64,000 nt of DNA from an archaeon (GTDB lineage: Archaea; Thermoproteota; Nitrososphaeria; Nitrososphaerales; Gagatemarchaeaceae), in contig JAKAOG010000001.1 of assembly GCA_021823325.1 (NCBI GenBank), forward strand, positions 62,001 through 126,000. The letters are read 5' to 3'. Below are positions 15,957-24,539 of this stretch, piece by piece. The position numbers and the translations under genes are program-made. Position 1 is the first letter of the stretch, and each line of letters begins with the position of its first letter. The notes beneath the pieces were generated by a model. It saw only the letters and a list, made by a program, of their open reading frames with translations. It did not search any database and was not told where the DNA came from.

Positions 15957-17345
15957 ATGCGAGACGCTCCTAGGCGTCACCCCCTGCTGCCCAACCTCGA
16001 CGAAGCCCTGGTAGCCAAGATGCTTGAGAAGGTAGGCGCCGGGTCGGTCGACGAGCTCTTCTCCGACATCCCTCAGAAGGTGCGCCTTGGGCGGAAGCTG
16101 AAGATCCCCGAAGGGGCAGCCGAGCATGAAGTGAGGCGCGAGGTCCAGTCGAAGCTCGCCCAGAACATGACCCCTCCCAATTCACTCTGCTTCCTCGGCG
16201 GCGGGGTCTGGCCCCACTACGTCCCCGCGGCGGTGGAGTCGATAACCTCCAGGCAGGAGTTCTACACGGCATACACCCCCTACCAGGCCGAGGTCAGCCA
16301 GGGGATGCTGCAGTCTCTCTTCGAGTACCAGAGCCTCATGTGCGACCTGCTGGGGATGGAGGTCTGCAACAGCTCGCTCTACGACTGGGCGTCCGCCGCC
16401 GGCGAAGCGGTGAGGATGGCTGGAAGGGTCACAGGGCGAAGGAAGGCGCTCCTCGCAGGGAACTCCGGGACCCAACGGAGGTCTGTGATCGGGACCTATA
16501 CCGAACCGATGGGAATGTCCCTAGAGACCGTGGCCTACGACAAGGCCAGAGGGACCCTCGACATGGGAGACCTTAGGCGGAAGCTCTCGCCGGACGTCGC
16601 CTGCCTCTACATCGAGAACCCGAACTTCTTCGGCGGGATAGAGGACGCCATAGAAGACGTGGTCGGGGCCGCGCACGAATCCGGGGCACTCGCAGTCGTA
16701 GGGGTCGACCCGATCTCGCTTTCGCTCCTGAAGGAGCCTGGAGGGTATGGCTCTGACATCGTCGTGGGGGAAGGCCAACCCCTGGGGATCGCGATGAACT
16801 TCGGCGGTCCACATCTTGGCATCTTCGCTGTGCGAGACCTGAAGCTCGCAAGGAGCATGCCTGGCAGGTTGATCGGGATGACCACCGCCGCTTCAGACCC
16901 CAGCAGGAGAGCGTTTGCAATGGTGCTACAGGCTAGAGAGCAGCACATCAGGAGAGAGGCTGCGATGTCCAACGTCTGCACAAACCAGTCCCTCATGGCC
17001 CTGGCGGCGGCGAGCTATCTCTCGCTCCTGGGGAAGGAAGGGTTCCGCTCGCTAGGCGAAGCCGTGATCTCAAACTCGCACTACGCAGCTAGGCGGCTCG
17101 GACAGGTCACGGGCGTGGTTTCTCCTCACTTCAAGGGCGCCTACTTCAAGGAGTTCGTGGTATCATACAGGAAGAAAAAGGCGGAGACCGTCTACAGACA
17201 AATGGCGAAGAAGGGCGTCCTTGCGGGGTATCCAGTCCCCCGAGAGTTCGGTCTCGGGGCGGAAGCAGGGTCATACTGCGTGACCGAGGTCCACACCCCT
17301 GAGGACATCGAAAGGCTGGCCTCGGCTCTGGAGGGGGCGCTGTAG
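15957..17345 (+). CDS. gcvPA: Glycine decarboxylase P protein, subunit 1
   Basis: 462 residues with the usual N-terminus (HPLLPNLDEALVAKMLEKVG), FLGGGVWPHYVPAAVE, YTPYQAEVSQGMLQ and CTNQSLMAL near residue 342. It forms a heterodimer-based P protein with the next gene, which decarboxylates glycine and loads the aminomethyl group on the lipoyl H protein. The ATG at 15957 is 26 nt downstream of a TATA-like box, so the mRNA is probably leaderless. The H, T and L proteins of the system are not in this window. Confidence 0.93.
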   Translation: MRDAPRRHPLLPNLDEALVAKMLEKVGAGSVDELFSDIPQKVRLGRKLKIPEGAAEHEVRREVQSKLAQNMTPPNSLCFLGGGVWPHYVPAAVESITSRQEFYTAYTPYQAEVSQGMLQSLFEYQSLMCDLLGMEVCNSSLYDWASAAGEAVRMAGRVTGRRKALLAGNSGTQRRSVIGTYTEPMGMSLETVAYDKARGTLDMGDLRRKLSPDVACLYIENPNFFGGIEDAIEDVVGAAHESGALAVVGVDPISLSLLKEPGGYGSDIVVGEGQPLGIAMNFGGPHLGIFAVRDLKLARSMPGRLIGMTTAASDPSRRAFAMVLQAREQHIRREAAMSNVCTNQSLMALAAASYLSLLGKEGFRSLGEAVISNSHYAARRLGQVTGVVSPHFKGAYFKEFVVSYRKKKAETVYRQMAKKGVLAGYPVPREFGLGAEAGSYCVTEVHTPEDIERLASALEGAL

Positions 17346-17346
17346 C

Positions 17347-18819
17347 TTGAAGAGGTTCAGGCAGGCGGTCTGGGACGAGCCGCTCCTCAAGGAGCTCAGC
17401 AAGCCTGGAAGAGTGGGGAGCACGTTCCCCGTCGACAAGAGGGTCAGAGCACGAATAAGGGACCCGCTTTCGCTCGTGCCGTCTTCCGTCAGGAGGGAGT
17501 CGGTCAACCTCCCCGAGCTGTCCGAGCTCCAGGTGCTGAGGCACTTCAACCGGCTTTCCCAGATGAACTTCTCCGTCGAGCTGGGCATGTATCCGCTCGG
17601 CAGCTGCACGATGAAATACAATCCAAAGGTATCTGAGGTGGTGGCATCCTCTGACGGGATGAAGAACGCCCATCCTCTCCAGCCCACAGAGACGGTCCAG
17701 GGACTTCTCTCGGTGTTCTATGACCTGGAGCGCAGTCTGAGCGAGATAACCGGGATGAACCGCTTCTCGCTGTCCACAGCCGCCGGCGCCCAGGGAGAGC
17801 TCGCCGGTGTCCTCATGATAAGGAAGTACCTGAGGGATCATCGATCCGCCAGAGACGAGATCCTCGTCCCCGACTCGGCGCACGGAACGAATCCCGCTAG
17901 CGCCGCCATGGCTGGGTTCAAGGTAGTCAAGGTGCCTTCAGACGAGGACGGCCAGGTGAAGGCCCGGACGGTGGGAGAGCTCTGCTCCGATAGGACCGCC
18001 GGGATGATGTTCACAGTCCCCAACACCCTCGGGCTCTTCGAGGGAGAGGTGTCGGAGATATGCGAAGCTGTGCACCAGGCCGGGGGGTTGATGTACTACG
18101 ACGGCGCCAACATGAACGCCCTCCTCGGAAGGGCACGGCCGGGAGACATGGGGTTCGACGTCGTTCACCTCAACCTGCACAAGACATTCGCCACGCCCCA
18201 CGGAGGGGGCGGACCCGGAGCAGGACCGGTAGGGGCTAGCAAGAGGCTCGCCGAATATCTCCCCGTCCCCGTGGTGTCGAAAGGAAAAGACGGATACTAT
18301 CTCGACAACAGCCTGGAGCACTCCATAGGGCCGCTCAAAGGCTTCGTCGGGAACTCCGGCGTCCTCCTCAGGGCCTACGTGTACATCCGCCTGCTGGGCG
18401 CGTCCGGCCTGGCTGACGTGTCTTCACTGGCGGTCCTGGCTGCGAACTACCTATGGAAGAGCCTCGACCCGGAGGCCTTCCCGGCATCCCATGGGAAAGA
18501 GCTCAGAAGAAAGCACGAGGCGGTGGTCTCTGTGAAGAGCGAGCTCCCAGGCGCCGCCATGTCGGTCGCCAAAGCCGTCCTCGATTACGGCATGCACGCG
18601 CCTACCGTCTATTTCCCTCTCATCGTACACGAGGCGCTGATGATCGAACCGACCGAGTCGGAGCCGGTGGAGATGCTCGATGAATACGCCTCCGCCCTGA
18701 ACGAGATCTACGCTAGGATGAAAGACAGGACGCTAGGCGAAGCGCCCAGGAACGCAAGCGTAGGAAAGGTGGACGAAGTGAAGGCTTCGCACCCCTTGAC
18801 CCTGAAGACTCATTGGTGA
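17347..18819 (+). CDS. gcvPB: Glycine decarboxylase P protein, subunit 2
   Basis: 490 residues, TTG start 1 bp after gcvPA. The PLP-binding lysine is in HLNLHKTFATPHGGGGPG near residue 281. Other family signatures are YPLGSCTMKYNP near residue 84 and PDSAHGTNPASAA near 178. It carries the PLP and acts with GcvPA. The two-gene (split) P protein is the form common in archaea and many bacteria. The operon seems to end here, because the next gene has its own TATA-like box. Confidence 0.95.
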   Translation: MKRFRQAVWDEPLLKELSKPGRVGSTFPVDKRVRARIRDPLSLVPSSVRRESVNLPELSELQVLRHFNRLSQMNFSVELGMYPLGSCTMKYNPKVSEVVASSDGMKNAHPLQPTETVQGLLSVFYDLERSLSEITGMNRFSLSTAAGAQGELAGVLMIRKYLRDHRSARDEILVPDSAHGTNPASAAMAGFKVVKVPSDEDGQVKARTVGELCSDRTAGMMFTVPNTLGLFEGEVSEICEAVHQAGGLMYYDGANMNALLGRARPGDMGFDVVHLNLHKTFATPHGGGGPGAGPVGASKRLAEYLPVPVVSKGKDGYYLDNSLEHSIGPLKGFVGNSGVLLRAYVYIRLLGASGLADVSSLAVLAANYLWKSLDPEAFPASHGKELRRKHEAVVSVKSELPGAAMSVAKAVLDYGMHAPTVYFPLIVHEALMIEPTESEPVEMLDEYASALNEIYARMKDRTLGEAPRNASVGKVDEVKASHPLTLKTHW

Positions 18820-18828
18820 GCCAAAGGT

Positions 18829-18836
18829 CATATAGG
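18829..18836 (+). promoter_or_regulatory. TATA-like box for DUF59 gene
   Basis: CATATAGG, centred 28 nt ahead of the TTG at 18861, marking a leaderless start separate from gcvPB. Confidence 0.45.
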
Positions 18837-18860
18837 CTCTGAAACCCCGAGCGGTAGCCC

Positions 18861-19175
18861 TTGCCCAGCGAGCTCTCCAAGCGGGTTGCGGAAAGACTCA
18901 ACGACATCGTCGACGAAGAAACCAAGCGCAAATTCGGAGAGTTGAACATCGTGACCGAGGTCTCCGAGACGAACACCGGATCAATACAGGTAAAGTTCCA
19001 GCCTCTTTCCGCATACAGCCCCATAGCTGTGGACACGGGGCGGAGCATCAGGAACGCTGCGCTCGCGGTTGACGGTGTGATGACCGTGAGGGTCGAGTGT
19101 TCAGGGCACATGATGGACGAACTGGTGAACAGGTTGGTCAACCAGGAAGACCTGCAACCCATACTGCGGAGATAG
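18861..19175 (+). CDS. DUF59/PaaD-like (MIP18-type) protein, atypical
   Basis: 104 residues from TTG. The second half (SPIAVDTGRSIRNAALAVDG then VMTVRVECSGH) follows the DUF59 pattern of a helix after the loop and a GV-x-x-V-x-V strand. In typical SufT/PaaD/MIP18 proteins the loop before the helix holds a conserved Cys; here the position reads PLSAYSP and has none. The family helps iron-sulfur cluster assembly or delivery. The lack of Cys makes that function doubtful, and a divergent paralogue is likely. It sits between gcvPB and the FtsZ-like gene, each with its own promoter. Confidence 0.6.
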   Translation: MPSELSKRVAERLNDIVDEETKRKFGELNIVTEVSETNTGSIQVKFQPLSAYSPIAVDTGRSIRNAALAVDGVMTVRVECSGHMMDELVNRLVNQEDLQPILRR

Positions 19176-19245
19176 CTTCCACCCATCACGCGGGCAAGGG
19201 TAAACAAAAACTACTTCGTCGTCAACAATATTCAGTGATGGGTTT

Positions 19246-19257
19246 GTTTATGCATAA
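19246..19257 (+). promoter_or_regulatory. TATA-like element and 10-bp palindrome before the FtsZ-like gene
   Basis: GTTTATGCATAA contains the perfect palindrome TTATGCATAA (19248-19257). It lies about 26-36 nt before the TTG at 19283 and serves as TATA box; the symmetry could also mark an operator. Confidence 0.4.
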
Positions 19258-19282
19258 TGACAGCTAGGTCTGCGCTCCAGAA

Positions 19283-20308
19283 TTGACTGTAAACAATCGT
19301 AACGTAACCGCCATCGGAATCGGAAGTGCAGGGATCAAGATCGTCTCTCTGCTGAGCCGACGGTCTCTGCTGATAGACAGGTACGCCTACGTCTCCTGCG
19401 ACGAAGGCGATTTCTCTACCGTAGACCCGAAGGACACGATTCTCGTTGAATCGCCGATCGACCAGAAACTCTCACCGGCGCTGGTCCGGGGCCTCGCCCT
19501 CAACTCTGCGAAAGGGATACAGGCTGCCGTAAGCGGTTCGGAAGTGGTGTTCGTGGTCGCCGGCCTCGGTGGCGCGACCGGAAGCGGACTAGCACCAGTG
19601 GTGGCGTCCATGGCAGAGCAGTGCGGCGCGACAGCCGTTGGAGTCGCCGTCATGCCCTTCGAGTTCGAGAAGAAGATGAAGTTCTACGCCGGTGTCTCCC
19701 TGCGCAGGCTGAGAGCAGCGGCCAAAGGCGTCGTGGTGGTCGACAACGACACCCTGCTGAGGTCATCGCCAGAGGACTCCACCCTCGCGAACCTCTATGA
19801 CACCGCCAACAAGGCGGTGGTGAAGGCGCTGGCGTCCATGCTGTCAAAGCCGGCGGAGGGGTCAAAATCGCTGGGGATGAACAAGCTCCTCGGGACGGTG
19901 ATTCAGGAGGGGTATTCTCTCCTCGGGGTGTCAAGCAGCGGCGCGGACGACAAGGCCGAAGACGCAATCGCTGGCGCGGTGGTCTCTCTCGGCAAGCTGG
20001 CAGAAGCCAGGGAGGCAGGCCACGCCGTGGTGAGCCTGAACGCCGATGAGAGCCTCTCGGCCCAAGAAGTGGGACTAGCGGTCGGGCGCCTGGGTTCGAT
20101 AATGGACAGCGAAGGACTGGACGTCGAATATGCGGTTGACTACTCCGGGTCCGCCCAGCTACAGGTCAGCCTTCTCGCGTCAGGGTTCAGGTCGACGAAG
20201 TACGACGACTACGACCCTCTCGCAAAGGTGCTCGGAAACAGGGTCCTCGACGATGAAATGGATACCGCGCTCCCAGGCGGATTAGAACTGCTCCAGTCCT
20301 GCGACTAG
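19283..20308 (+). CDS. Tubulin/FtsZ-superfamily protein with a degenerate catalytic loop
   Basis: 341 residues, TTG start. The N-terminal nucleotide-binding half matches FtsZ: IGIGSAGIKIVSLL near residue 10, the tubulin signature GLGGATGSGLAP near 95 and MPFEFEKKMK then the DNDTLL loop near 155. In the second half the T7 loop that should read N-x-D-F-A-D, and that completes the GTPase site of the next subunit, reads SLGMNKL. The activating acidic residues are missing. It may bind GTP but should not hydrolyse it by the normal route. Thaumarchaeal lineages divide with Cdv proteins and their FtsZ-like proteins have unclear roles. It is convergent with metG (7 bp gap). Confidence 0.8.
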   Translation: MTVNNRNVTAIGIGSAGIKIVSLLSRRSLLIDRYAYVSCDEGDFSTVDPKDTILVESPIDQKLSPALVRGLALNSAKGIQAAVSGSEVVFVVAGLGGATGSGLAPVVASMAEQCGATAVGVAVMPFEFEKKMKFYAGVSLRRLRAAAKGVVVVDNDTLLRSSPEDSTLANLYDTANKAVVKALASMLSKPAEGSKSLGMNKLLGTVIQEGYSLLGVSSSGADDKAEDAIAGAVVSLGKLAEAREAGHAVVSLNADESLSAQEVGLAVGRLGSIMDSEGLDVEYAVDYSGSAQLQVSLLASGFRSTKYDDYDPLAKVLGNRVLDDEMDTALPGGLELLQSCD

Positions 20309-20315
20309 TCTTTCG

Positions 20316-22010
20316 CTACGAGAAGTAGTCTTTGACCGGTCGGCTCTTGGTGGCCAGAGCCTTTGCCCTAGCCACGTCGGAGTCTTCGAGCTTCCTGAAG
20401 GGTATCTCAGGCTTCGTGCTCAGACGGATGCTCTTCCTTTCATTGCCAACCACATCGAAGCTACCACTGGAGGACCCCAGAGAAGAGAGGATTCTCTCCG
20501 ACGACCCAGGCAGGAAAGGCTGCAGGAGCACGGCGACCGTCTCGCAGACGGTCAGGCAGGTGTGAATCACCTGTTCGCACCTGTCGCGGTCCTCTTTGAC
20601 TAGTTTCCAGGGTTGCGTCCGCTGGAAGAACTCGTTCCCAAGATCGGCGACCGAGAGTACCTTGGAGAGGGCATCCCTGAGCCTCACTTCGCCGAGCAGC
20701 TTCTCTACATCCGCGGCAAGAGCGCTCACCTTGGCGAGCAACTCTTCGTCATCCTTCGACCTCTTGCTCAGCGTCACCGCACCGTCGAAGTTGTTCCATG
20801 CGAAGGTGGTGGTCCTGTGGACGAAGTTCCCGACGTTCGCCACCAGCTCGTTGTTCACTTTGCTCTTGAAGTCCTCCCACTTGAAGTCAGTGTCCTTGGT
20901 TTCGGGGATTATGTTGATGAGGTAGTATCGCCATATGTCCGGGTCCAGTCCGACATCGGGGACGCTCTCACAGAATACCCCCCAGTTGTGACTTTTGGAG
21001 ATCTTGTCCCCCTCATAGTTGCAGAACTGCAGGCCGACCACGTCGTGGGGGAGGTTGAGACCGCCATGAGCGAAGAGCATGCCGGGCCAGAAAATGGTAT
21101 GAAATGGGATGTTGTCCTTCCCGAGGAAGTTGTAGATTTCAGTGTCCTCCACCCAGAACTTCTTCCAATAGTCCGGACTCCCCGTCGCTTCCGCCCATTC
21201 CTTCGTCGCAGACAGATAGCCGATGGGCGCGTCAAACCAGACATAGAACACCTTCCCCCCGAATTCCTTCAGGGGGACGGGCACCCCCCATCTCAGATCC
21301 CTGGTGATCGACCTCTTCTTCAGCCCCTCTTTCAGCCAGCCAAGGGCGAGGGAGGTGACCTGGCCCTTCCAGTCCTTCTTCTCACGTATCCACCTTTCAA
21401 GCGTCCCTTGCACTTTCCCGAGCTCGAGGAACAACTGTTCGCTGTCTCTCCAGACCGGCACGCTCCCGTCTATCTTGCACCTGGGGCTGACCAACTGTTC
21501 AGGGTCGAGCAGGGTGGAGCACTTCTCGCACTGGTCCCCCCTCGCGAGCTCGTACCCACAGACCGGGCAGGTCCCCTGCACGTATCTGTCCGGAAGGAAT
21601 ATCCCGTCCTTCTCGCAGAATGGCAGACGCAGGATCCCCTCACTGACGAAGCCCTTCCGATAGATCTCAAGGAAGAATTCCTGGGTAGTTTTGTGATGGA
21701 TGGGGGTCGAGGTCCGGGTGAAGTTGTCGTAGGATATCCCGAACCAGGCGTAGATGTCCCGGTGGACCCTGTACAGCGTGTCCGTCAACTCCTTGGGTGA
21801 TATTCCCAGCTCCAGGGCCGCTACTTCGGTCGGGGTGCCGTTCTCGTCCGCCGCCCCCACGAACAGCGTCTCGTAGCCTTTGAGCCTGCAGTATCTGGCG
21901 AAGACGTCGGCAGGCAGATGCGAGCCTACTATGTTCCCCACATGGGGGACGGCGTTCGTGTAAGGGAGGGCGCAGAGGACCAGGACCCGCTTCCTTTTCG
22001 CGCTTGCCAC
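20316..22010 (-). CDS. metG: Methionyl-tRNA synthetase
   Basis: 564 residues. Class I signatures: HVGN (HIGH-type) near residue 23 and KISKS (KMSKS-type) near 330. The zinc knuckle has CPVCG then CEKC, about residues 140-157. The C-terminal part is the anticodon-binding helix bundle. No extra EMAP/Arc1p-like C-terminal tRNA-binding domain follows, so this is the short form. It charges tRNA-Met. The start is a GTG at 22010, about 28 nt from a TATA-like ACTATAAAC (22033-22042), a likely leaderless start. The window also encodes an intron-bearing tRNA-Met(CAT) at 37 kb. Confidence 0.96.
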   Translation of the reverse strand: MASAKRKRVLVLCALPYTNAVPHVGNIVGSHLPADVFARYCRLKGYETLFVGAADENGTPTEVAALELGISPKELTDTLYRVHRDIYAWFGISYDNFTRTSTPIHHKTTQEFFLEIYRKGFVSEGILRLPFCEKDGIFLPDRYVQGTCPVCGYELARGDQCEKCSTLLDPEQLVSPRCKIDGSVPVWRDSEQLFLELGKVQGTLERWIREKKDWKGQVTSLALGWLKEGLKKRSITRDLRWGVPVPLKEFGGKVFYVWFDAPIGYLSATKEWAEATGSPDYWKKFWVEDTEIYNFLGKDNIPFHTIFWPGMLFAHGGLNLPHDVVGLQFCNYEGDKISKSHNWGVFCESVPDVGLDPDIWRYYLINIIPETKDTDFKWEDFKSKVNNELVANVGNFVHRTTTFAWNNFDGAVTLSKRSKDDEELLAKVSALAADVEKLLGEVRLRDALSKVLSVADLGNEFFQRTQPWKLVKEDRDRCEQVIHTCLTVCETVAVLLQPFLPGSSERILSSLGSSSGSFDVVGNERKSIRLSTKPEIPFRKLEDSDVARAKALATKSRPVKDYFS

Positions 22011-22032
22011 GGTTGGGGTCGACCCCTTCCTT

Positions 22033-22042
22033 TTACTATAAA
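22033..22042 (-). promoter_or_regulatory. TATA-like box for metG
   Basis: GTTTATAGTA on the minus strand, centred about 28 nt above the GTG at 22010. It separates metG transcription from the salvage operon that ends at 22050. Confidence 0.5.
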
Positions 22043-22049
22043 CCTTGGC

Positions 22050-23282
22050 TCAGATTTCCCAGCTTTTCGCGTATTCTTTCTGCTCTTTCGTCTGCGTCCC
22101 GATGGCGATCCCCATGGACTTCAGGGCGGCCCTCGCGACTTCATCTTCGAGCTCTGCCGGCACTCCGTAGACGCGCTTTTCCATCTTGGCATGGTCGGCG
22201 TGGATGCGGATTGCCGCCATCATCTGGTTGGCGAATGACATCTGCATCACTTCAGGAGGATGGCCCTCTGCTGCCACCAGGTTTGCGATCCTCCCCTTCC
22301 CGACGAGGTACACTTTCTTCCCTGAAGGTAGAATGACCTCGTCGACGTTAGGTCTGACCTCCTTCACACCCTTCGCTTTGGACAGCATCGTCTTCACGTC
22401 GATTTCGACGTCGAAGTGACCCGCATTGGAGAGAATGGCCCCCTCCTTCATCTTCTCTACGGCCGAATAGGGCACCACGTTCTTCTGGCCCGTAGTGGTG
22501 ACAAAGAGCTCGCCATCTTTGGCGGCCGTGTCAATGTCGGAGACGTCGAAGCCGTCTAGATGCGCCTCCAGAGCCCTGATGGGATCGATTTCTACAACTG
22601 TCACTCTTGCACCCATCCCCCTTGCCCTCATCGCGACCCCCTTCCCGACCCAACCGTATCCGACTACCACCGCCCTCACTCCAGCCAGGAGCAGCGCTGT
22701 CGCCCTCATGATTCCGTCGAGGGTGCTCTGTCCCGTCCCGTACCGGTTGTCGAACATGAATTTGGTCTTGGCATCGTTTACAGCGATGACCGGGTAAGCC
22801 AGTCTCCCCTCTGCTTCCATCGCCTTGAGCCTCCCCACACCGGTCGTGGTCTCCTCGGAGCCTCCCACTATGCCCCTGGCCTTGGAGAGGTGCGCTGCCA
22901 CATGGAGGTCCGCGCCATCGTCAATGATCTGTTCCGGATGGGATCCAATCACTTGTTCGATGCACCAGTTGTATTCCTTCGCAGACTGTCCTCTCCACGC
23001 CCAAACCTCCGTCCTCGTCGATAGGTAAGCGGCGATGTCGTCCTGCGTGGAAAGAGGGTTCGCGCCTGCCACCTTCAGGTCGGCTCCTGCGCCGAGGAGC
23101 GCGTCTATGAGGACCGATGTCTCCTTCGTTATGTGCAGACAGACGCCTATCTTGATTCCTTCAAGCGGTTTCGACTTCGCGTATTTCTCAGCCAGGTTCG
23201 TGAGCGCGCCCATGTGGGCCTTGGCCCACAGGAAGTTCTTCTCTCCGGACCTACTGAGCTTCTGATCTGCGACCTTGCTCAT
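22050..23282 (-). CDS. ahcY: S-adenosylhomocysteine hydrolase
   Basis: 410 residues. The NAD-binding GYGWVGKG is near residue 215, and NPLSTQDDIAAYL near 78 and NAGHFDVEID near 292 are family signatures. The conserved C-terminal PVSYAH-type region is short. It splits SAH to adenosine and homocysteine and so removes the inhibitor formed by SAM-dependent methyltransferases. The ATG overlaps the stop of the upstream phosphorylase gene by 4 bp. As the last gene of a four-gene operon it ties methyl-cycle recycling to adenine salvage. Confidence 0.95.
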   Translation of the reverse strand: MSKVADQKLSRSGEKNFLWAKAHMGALTNLAEKYAKSKPLEGIKIGVCLHITKETSVLIDALLGAGADLKVAGANPLSTQDDIAAYLSTRTEVWAWRGQSAKEYNWCIEQVIGSHPEQIIDDGADLHVAAHLSKARGIVGGSEETTTGVGRLKAMEAEGRLAYPVIAVNDAKTKFMFDNRYGTGQSTLDGIMRATALLLAGVRAVVVGYGWVGKGVAMRARGMGARVTVVEIDPIRALEAHLDGFDVSDIDTAAKDGELFVTTTGQKNVVPYSAVEKMKEGAILSNAGHFDVEIDVKTMLSKAKGVKEVRPNVDEVILPSGKKVYLVGKGRIANLVAAEGHPPEVMQMSFANQMMAAIRIHADHAKMEKRVYGVPAELEDEVARAALKSMGIAIGTQTKEQKEYAKSWEI

Positions 23283-24016
23283 TTTCCTTCTCCCCTCAGA
23301 CCCGTTACAGAGGACTCTATCAAGCGTTTCACCAGCTTCCCCGACTTCTTCATGACCTTGAGCACCTCATCGTGGCTCACCTTGGGCTGCATCCCCGCCG
23401 CCCAGTTGGTGGAAATGACCACCGACGCATATCCGATCCCTTTCTCGTTGGCCAATACGACCTCAGGGACCCCCGTCATTCCCACTACGTCTCCGCCGAG
23501 TATCTTGTACATCTTGATCTCTGCGGCAGTCTCGAACCTCGGCCCTTCGGCGCACACATAGACAAGGTGCTGGTGAAGCTCGAAACCCTGCTTCTTGGCC
23601 GCCACCGCGAGCTCGAGATTGATGTGCCTGCTGTACGGATAGGTCATGTCAGTATGGATCACCTTCTCGTCGAAGAATGTCGTCTGCCTGTGCTTTGTGA
23701 AGTCCAGGAACTGCTCGATCAGACCGATCTCCCCTACTCCGAAGCCCGGGTTCATCGAACCTACTGCGCTTGTGGCTATCACCTCCTTCACCCCTAGCTG
23801 CTCAAAGGCTGCTATGTTCGCCCTGTAGTTGATGCCCTGGGGAGGGTATCTGTGGGCCGCACCGTGCCGTGGGATGACGACGTAGTCTCCTTCTCTGCGA
23901 GTGTAGACCACCGCCTTTCCGTATCTCGTCGACACGGTCCTTGGTTTGCTTAGGTCGAAGTGCTCGCTAACTCCAGTCCCTGTGACTATCCCTATCGGCG
24001 CAATTCGCCTAGTCAT
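23279..24016 (-). CDS. MTAP/PNP-family phosphorylase, likely 6-oxopurine or methylthioinosine type
   Basis: 245 residues. It has TGTGVSEHF near the N-terminus, PRHGAAHRYPPQ near 47 and the purine-base loop STNWAAG near 205. The upstream paralogue (24539-25345) has TDYDAG at this loop. In the family, Asp at this place favours 6-aminopurines such as MTA, and Asn favours 6-oxopurines such as inosine or methylthioinosine. The Asn here therefore suggests a methylthioinosine or purine nucleoside phosphorylase. It overlaps apt by 8 bp and ahcY by 4 bp. Subclass is inference from one residue. Confidence 0.8.
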   Translation of the reverse strand: MTRRIAPIGIVTGTGVSEHFDLSKPRTVSTRYGKAVVYTRREGDYVVIPRHGAAHRYPPQGINYRANIAAFEQLGVKEVIATSAVGSMNPGFGVGEIGLIEQFLDFTKHRQTTFFDEKVIHTDMTYPYSRHINLELAVAAKKQGFELHQHLVYVCAEGPRFETAAEIKMYKILGGDVVGMTGVPEVVLANEKGIGYASVVISTNWAAGMQPKVSHDEVLKVMKKSGKLVKRLIESSVTGLRGEGK

Positions 24017-24539
24017 ACTTCGCGATGGAGTAGACTTCGTATCCAGCGAGTTTACTCCTTCCCTTCAGGGACTTCAGCTCAGTGACGAACGCGAAACCCA
24101 CGACCTTGCCTCCCAGTTTCTCGACGAGTGTGGCCGCGGCTCTCGACGTCCCTCCTGTGGCAAGGAGGTCGTCCACCACGAGCACCCTGTCTCCCTTCGA
24201 TATCGAGTCTGCGTGCATCTCGAGCCCCTGCCTGCCGTACTCGAGCTCGTAATTCACGCTGATCTTGGTCGCCGGGAGCTTCCCCACCTTCCTCGCAGGA
24301 ACGAAGCCTATCCCCAGCCTGTCGGCGAGCGGCGCGCCGACGATGAACCCACGAGCCTCGACGCCCACTATCTTGTCGATCCTGACGCTCTTCCACCTCT
24401 TCTCCATGTCATCGGCGACCTTTCTGTTGAGCTTCCCGTTCCTCCACAGCGTGGTGAGGTCCTTGAACGGGATCCCCTTCTTCGGGTAGTCGGGGATGTT
24501 CCTGATCGCCTTCTTGACGTCGGTCTCGAGCTTAGGCAT
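24009..24539 (-). CDS. apt: Adenine phosphoribosyltransferase
   Basis: 176 residues from the ATG at 24539, which overlaps the last base of the mtnP stop (TGATG); the longer open frame has no support. The type I PRTase site is VLVVDDLLATGGT near residue 121, and the early IPDYPKKGIPFKDLTTLW is the Apt signature. It converts adenine and PRPP to AMP. In this operon it captures the adenine that MTAP releases, while the adenine deaminase at 605-1642 would divert adenine to hypoxanthine. Confidence 0.93.
   Translation of the reverse strand: MPKLETDVKKAIRNIPDYPKKGIPFKDLTTLWRNGKLNRKVADDMEKRWKSVRIDKIVGVEARGFIVGAPLADRLGIGFVPARKVGKLPATKISVNYELEYGRQGLEMHADSISKGDRVLVVDDLLATGGTSRAAATLVEKLGGKVVGFAFVTELKSLKGRSKLAGYEVYSIAKYD

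Noticed and set aside
20613-21800. 395-codon plus-strand open frame
   Set aside because: It lies wholly inside metG on the other strand and shows no domain; high GC gives long antisense frames.
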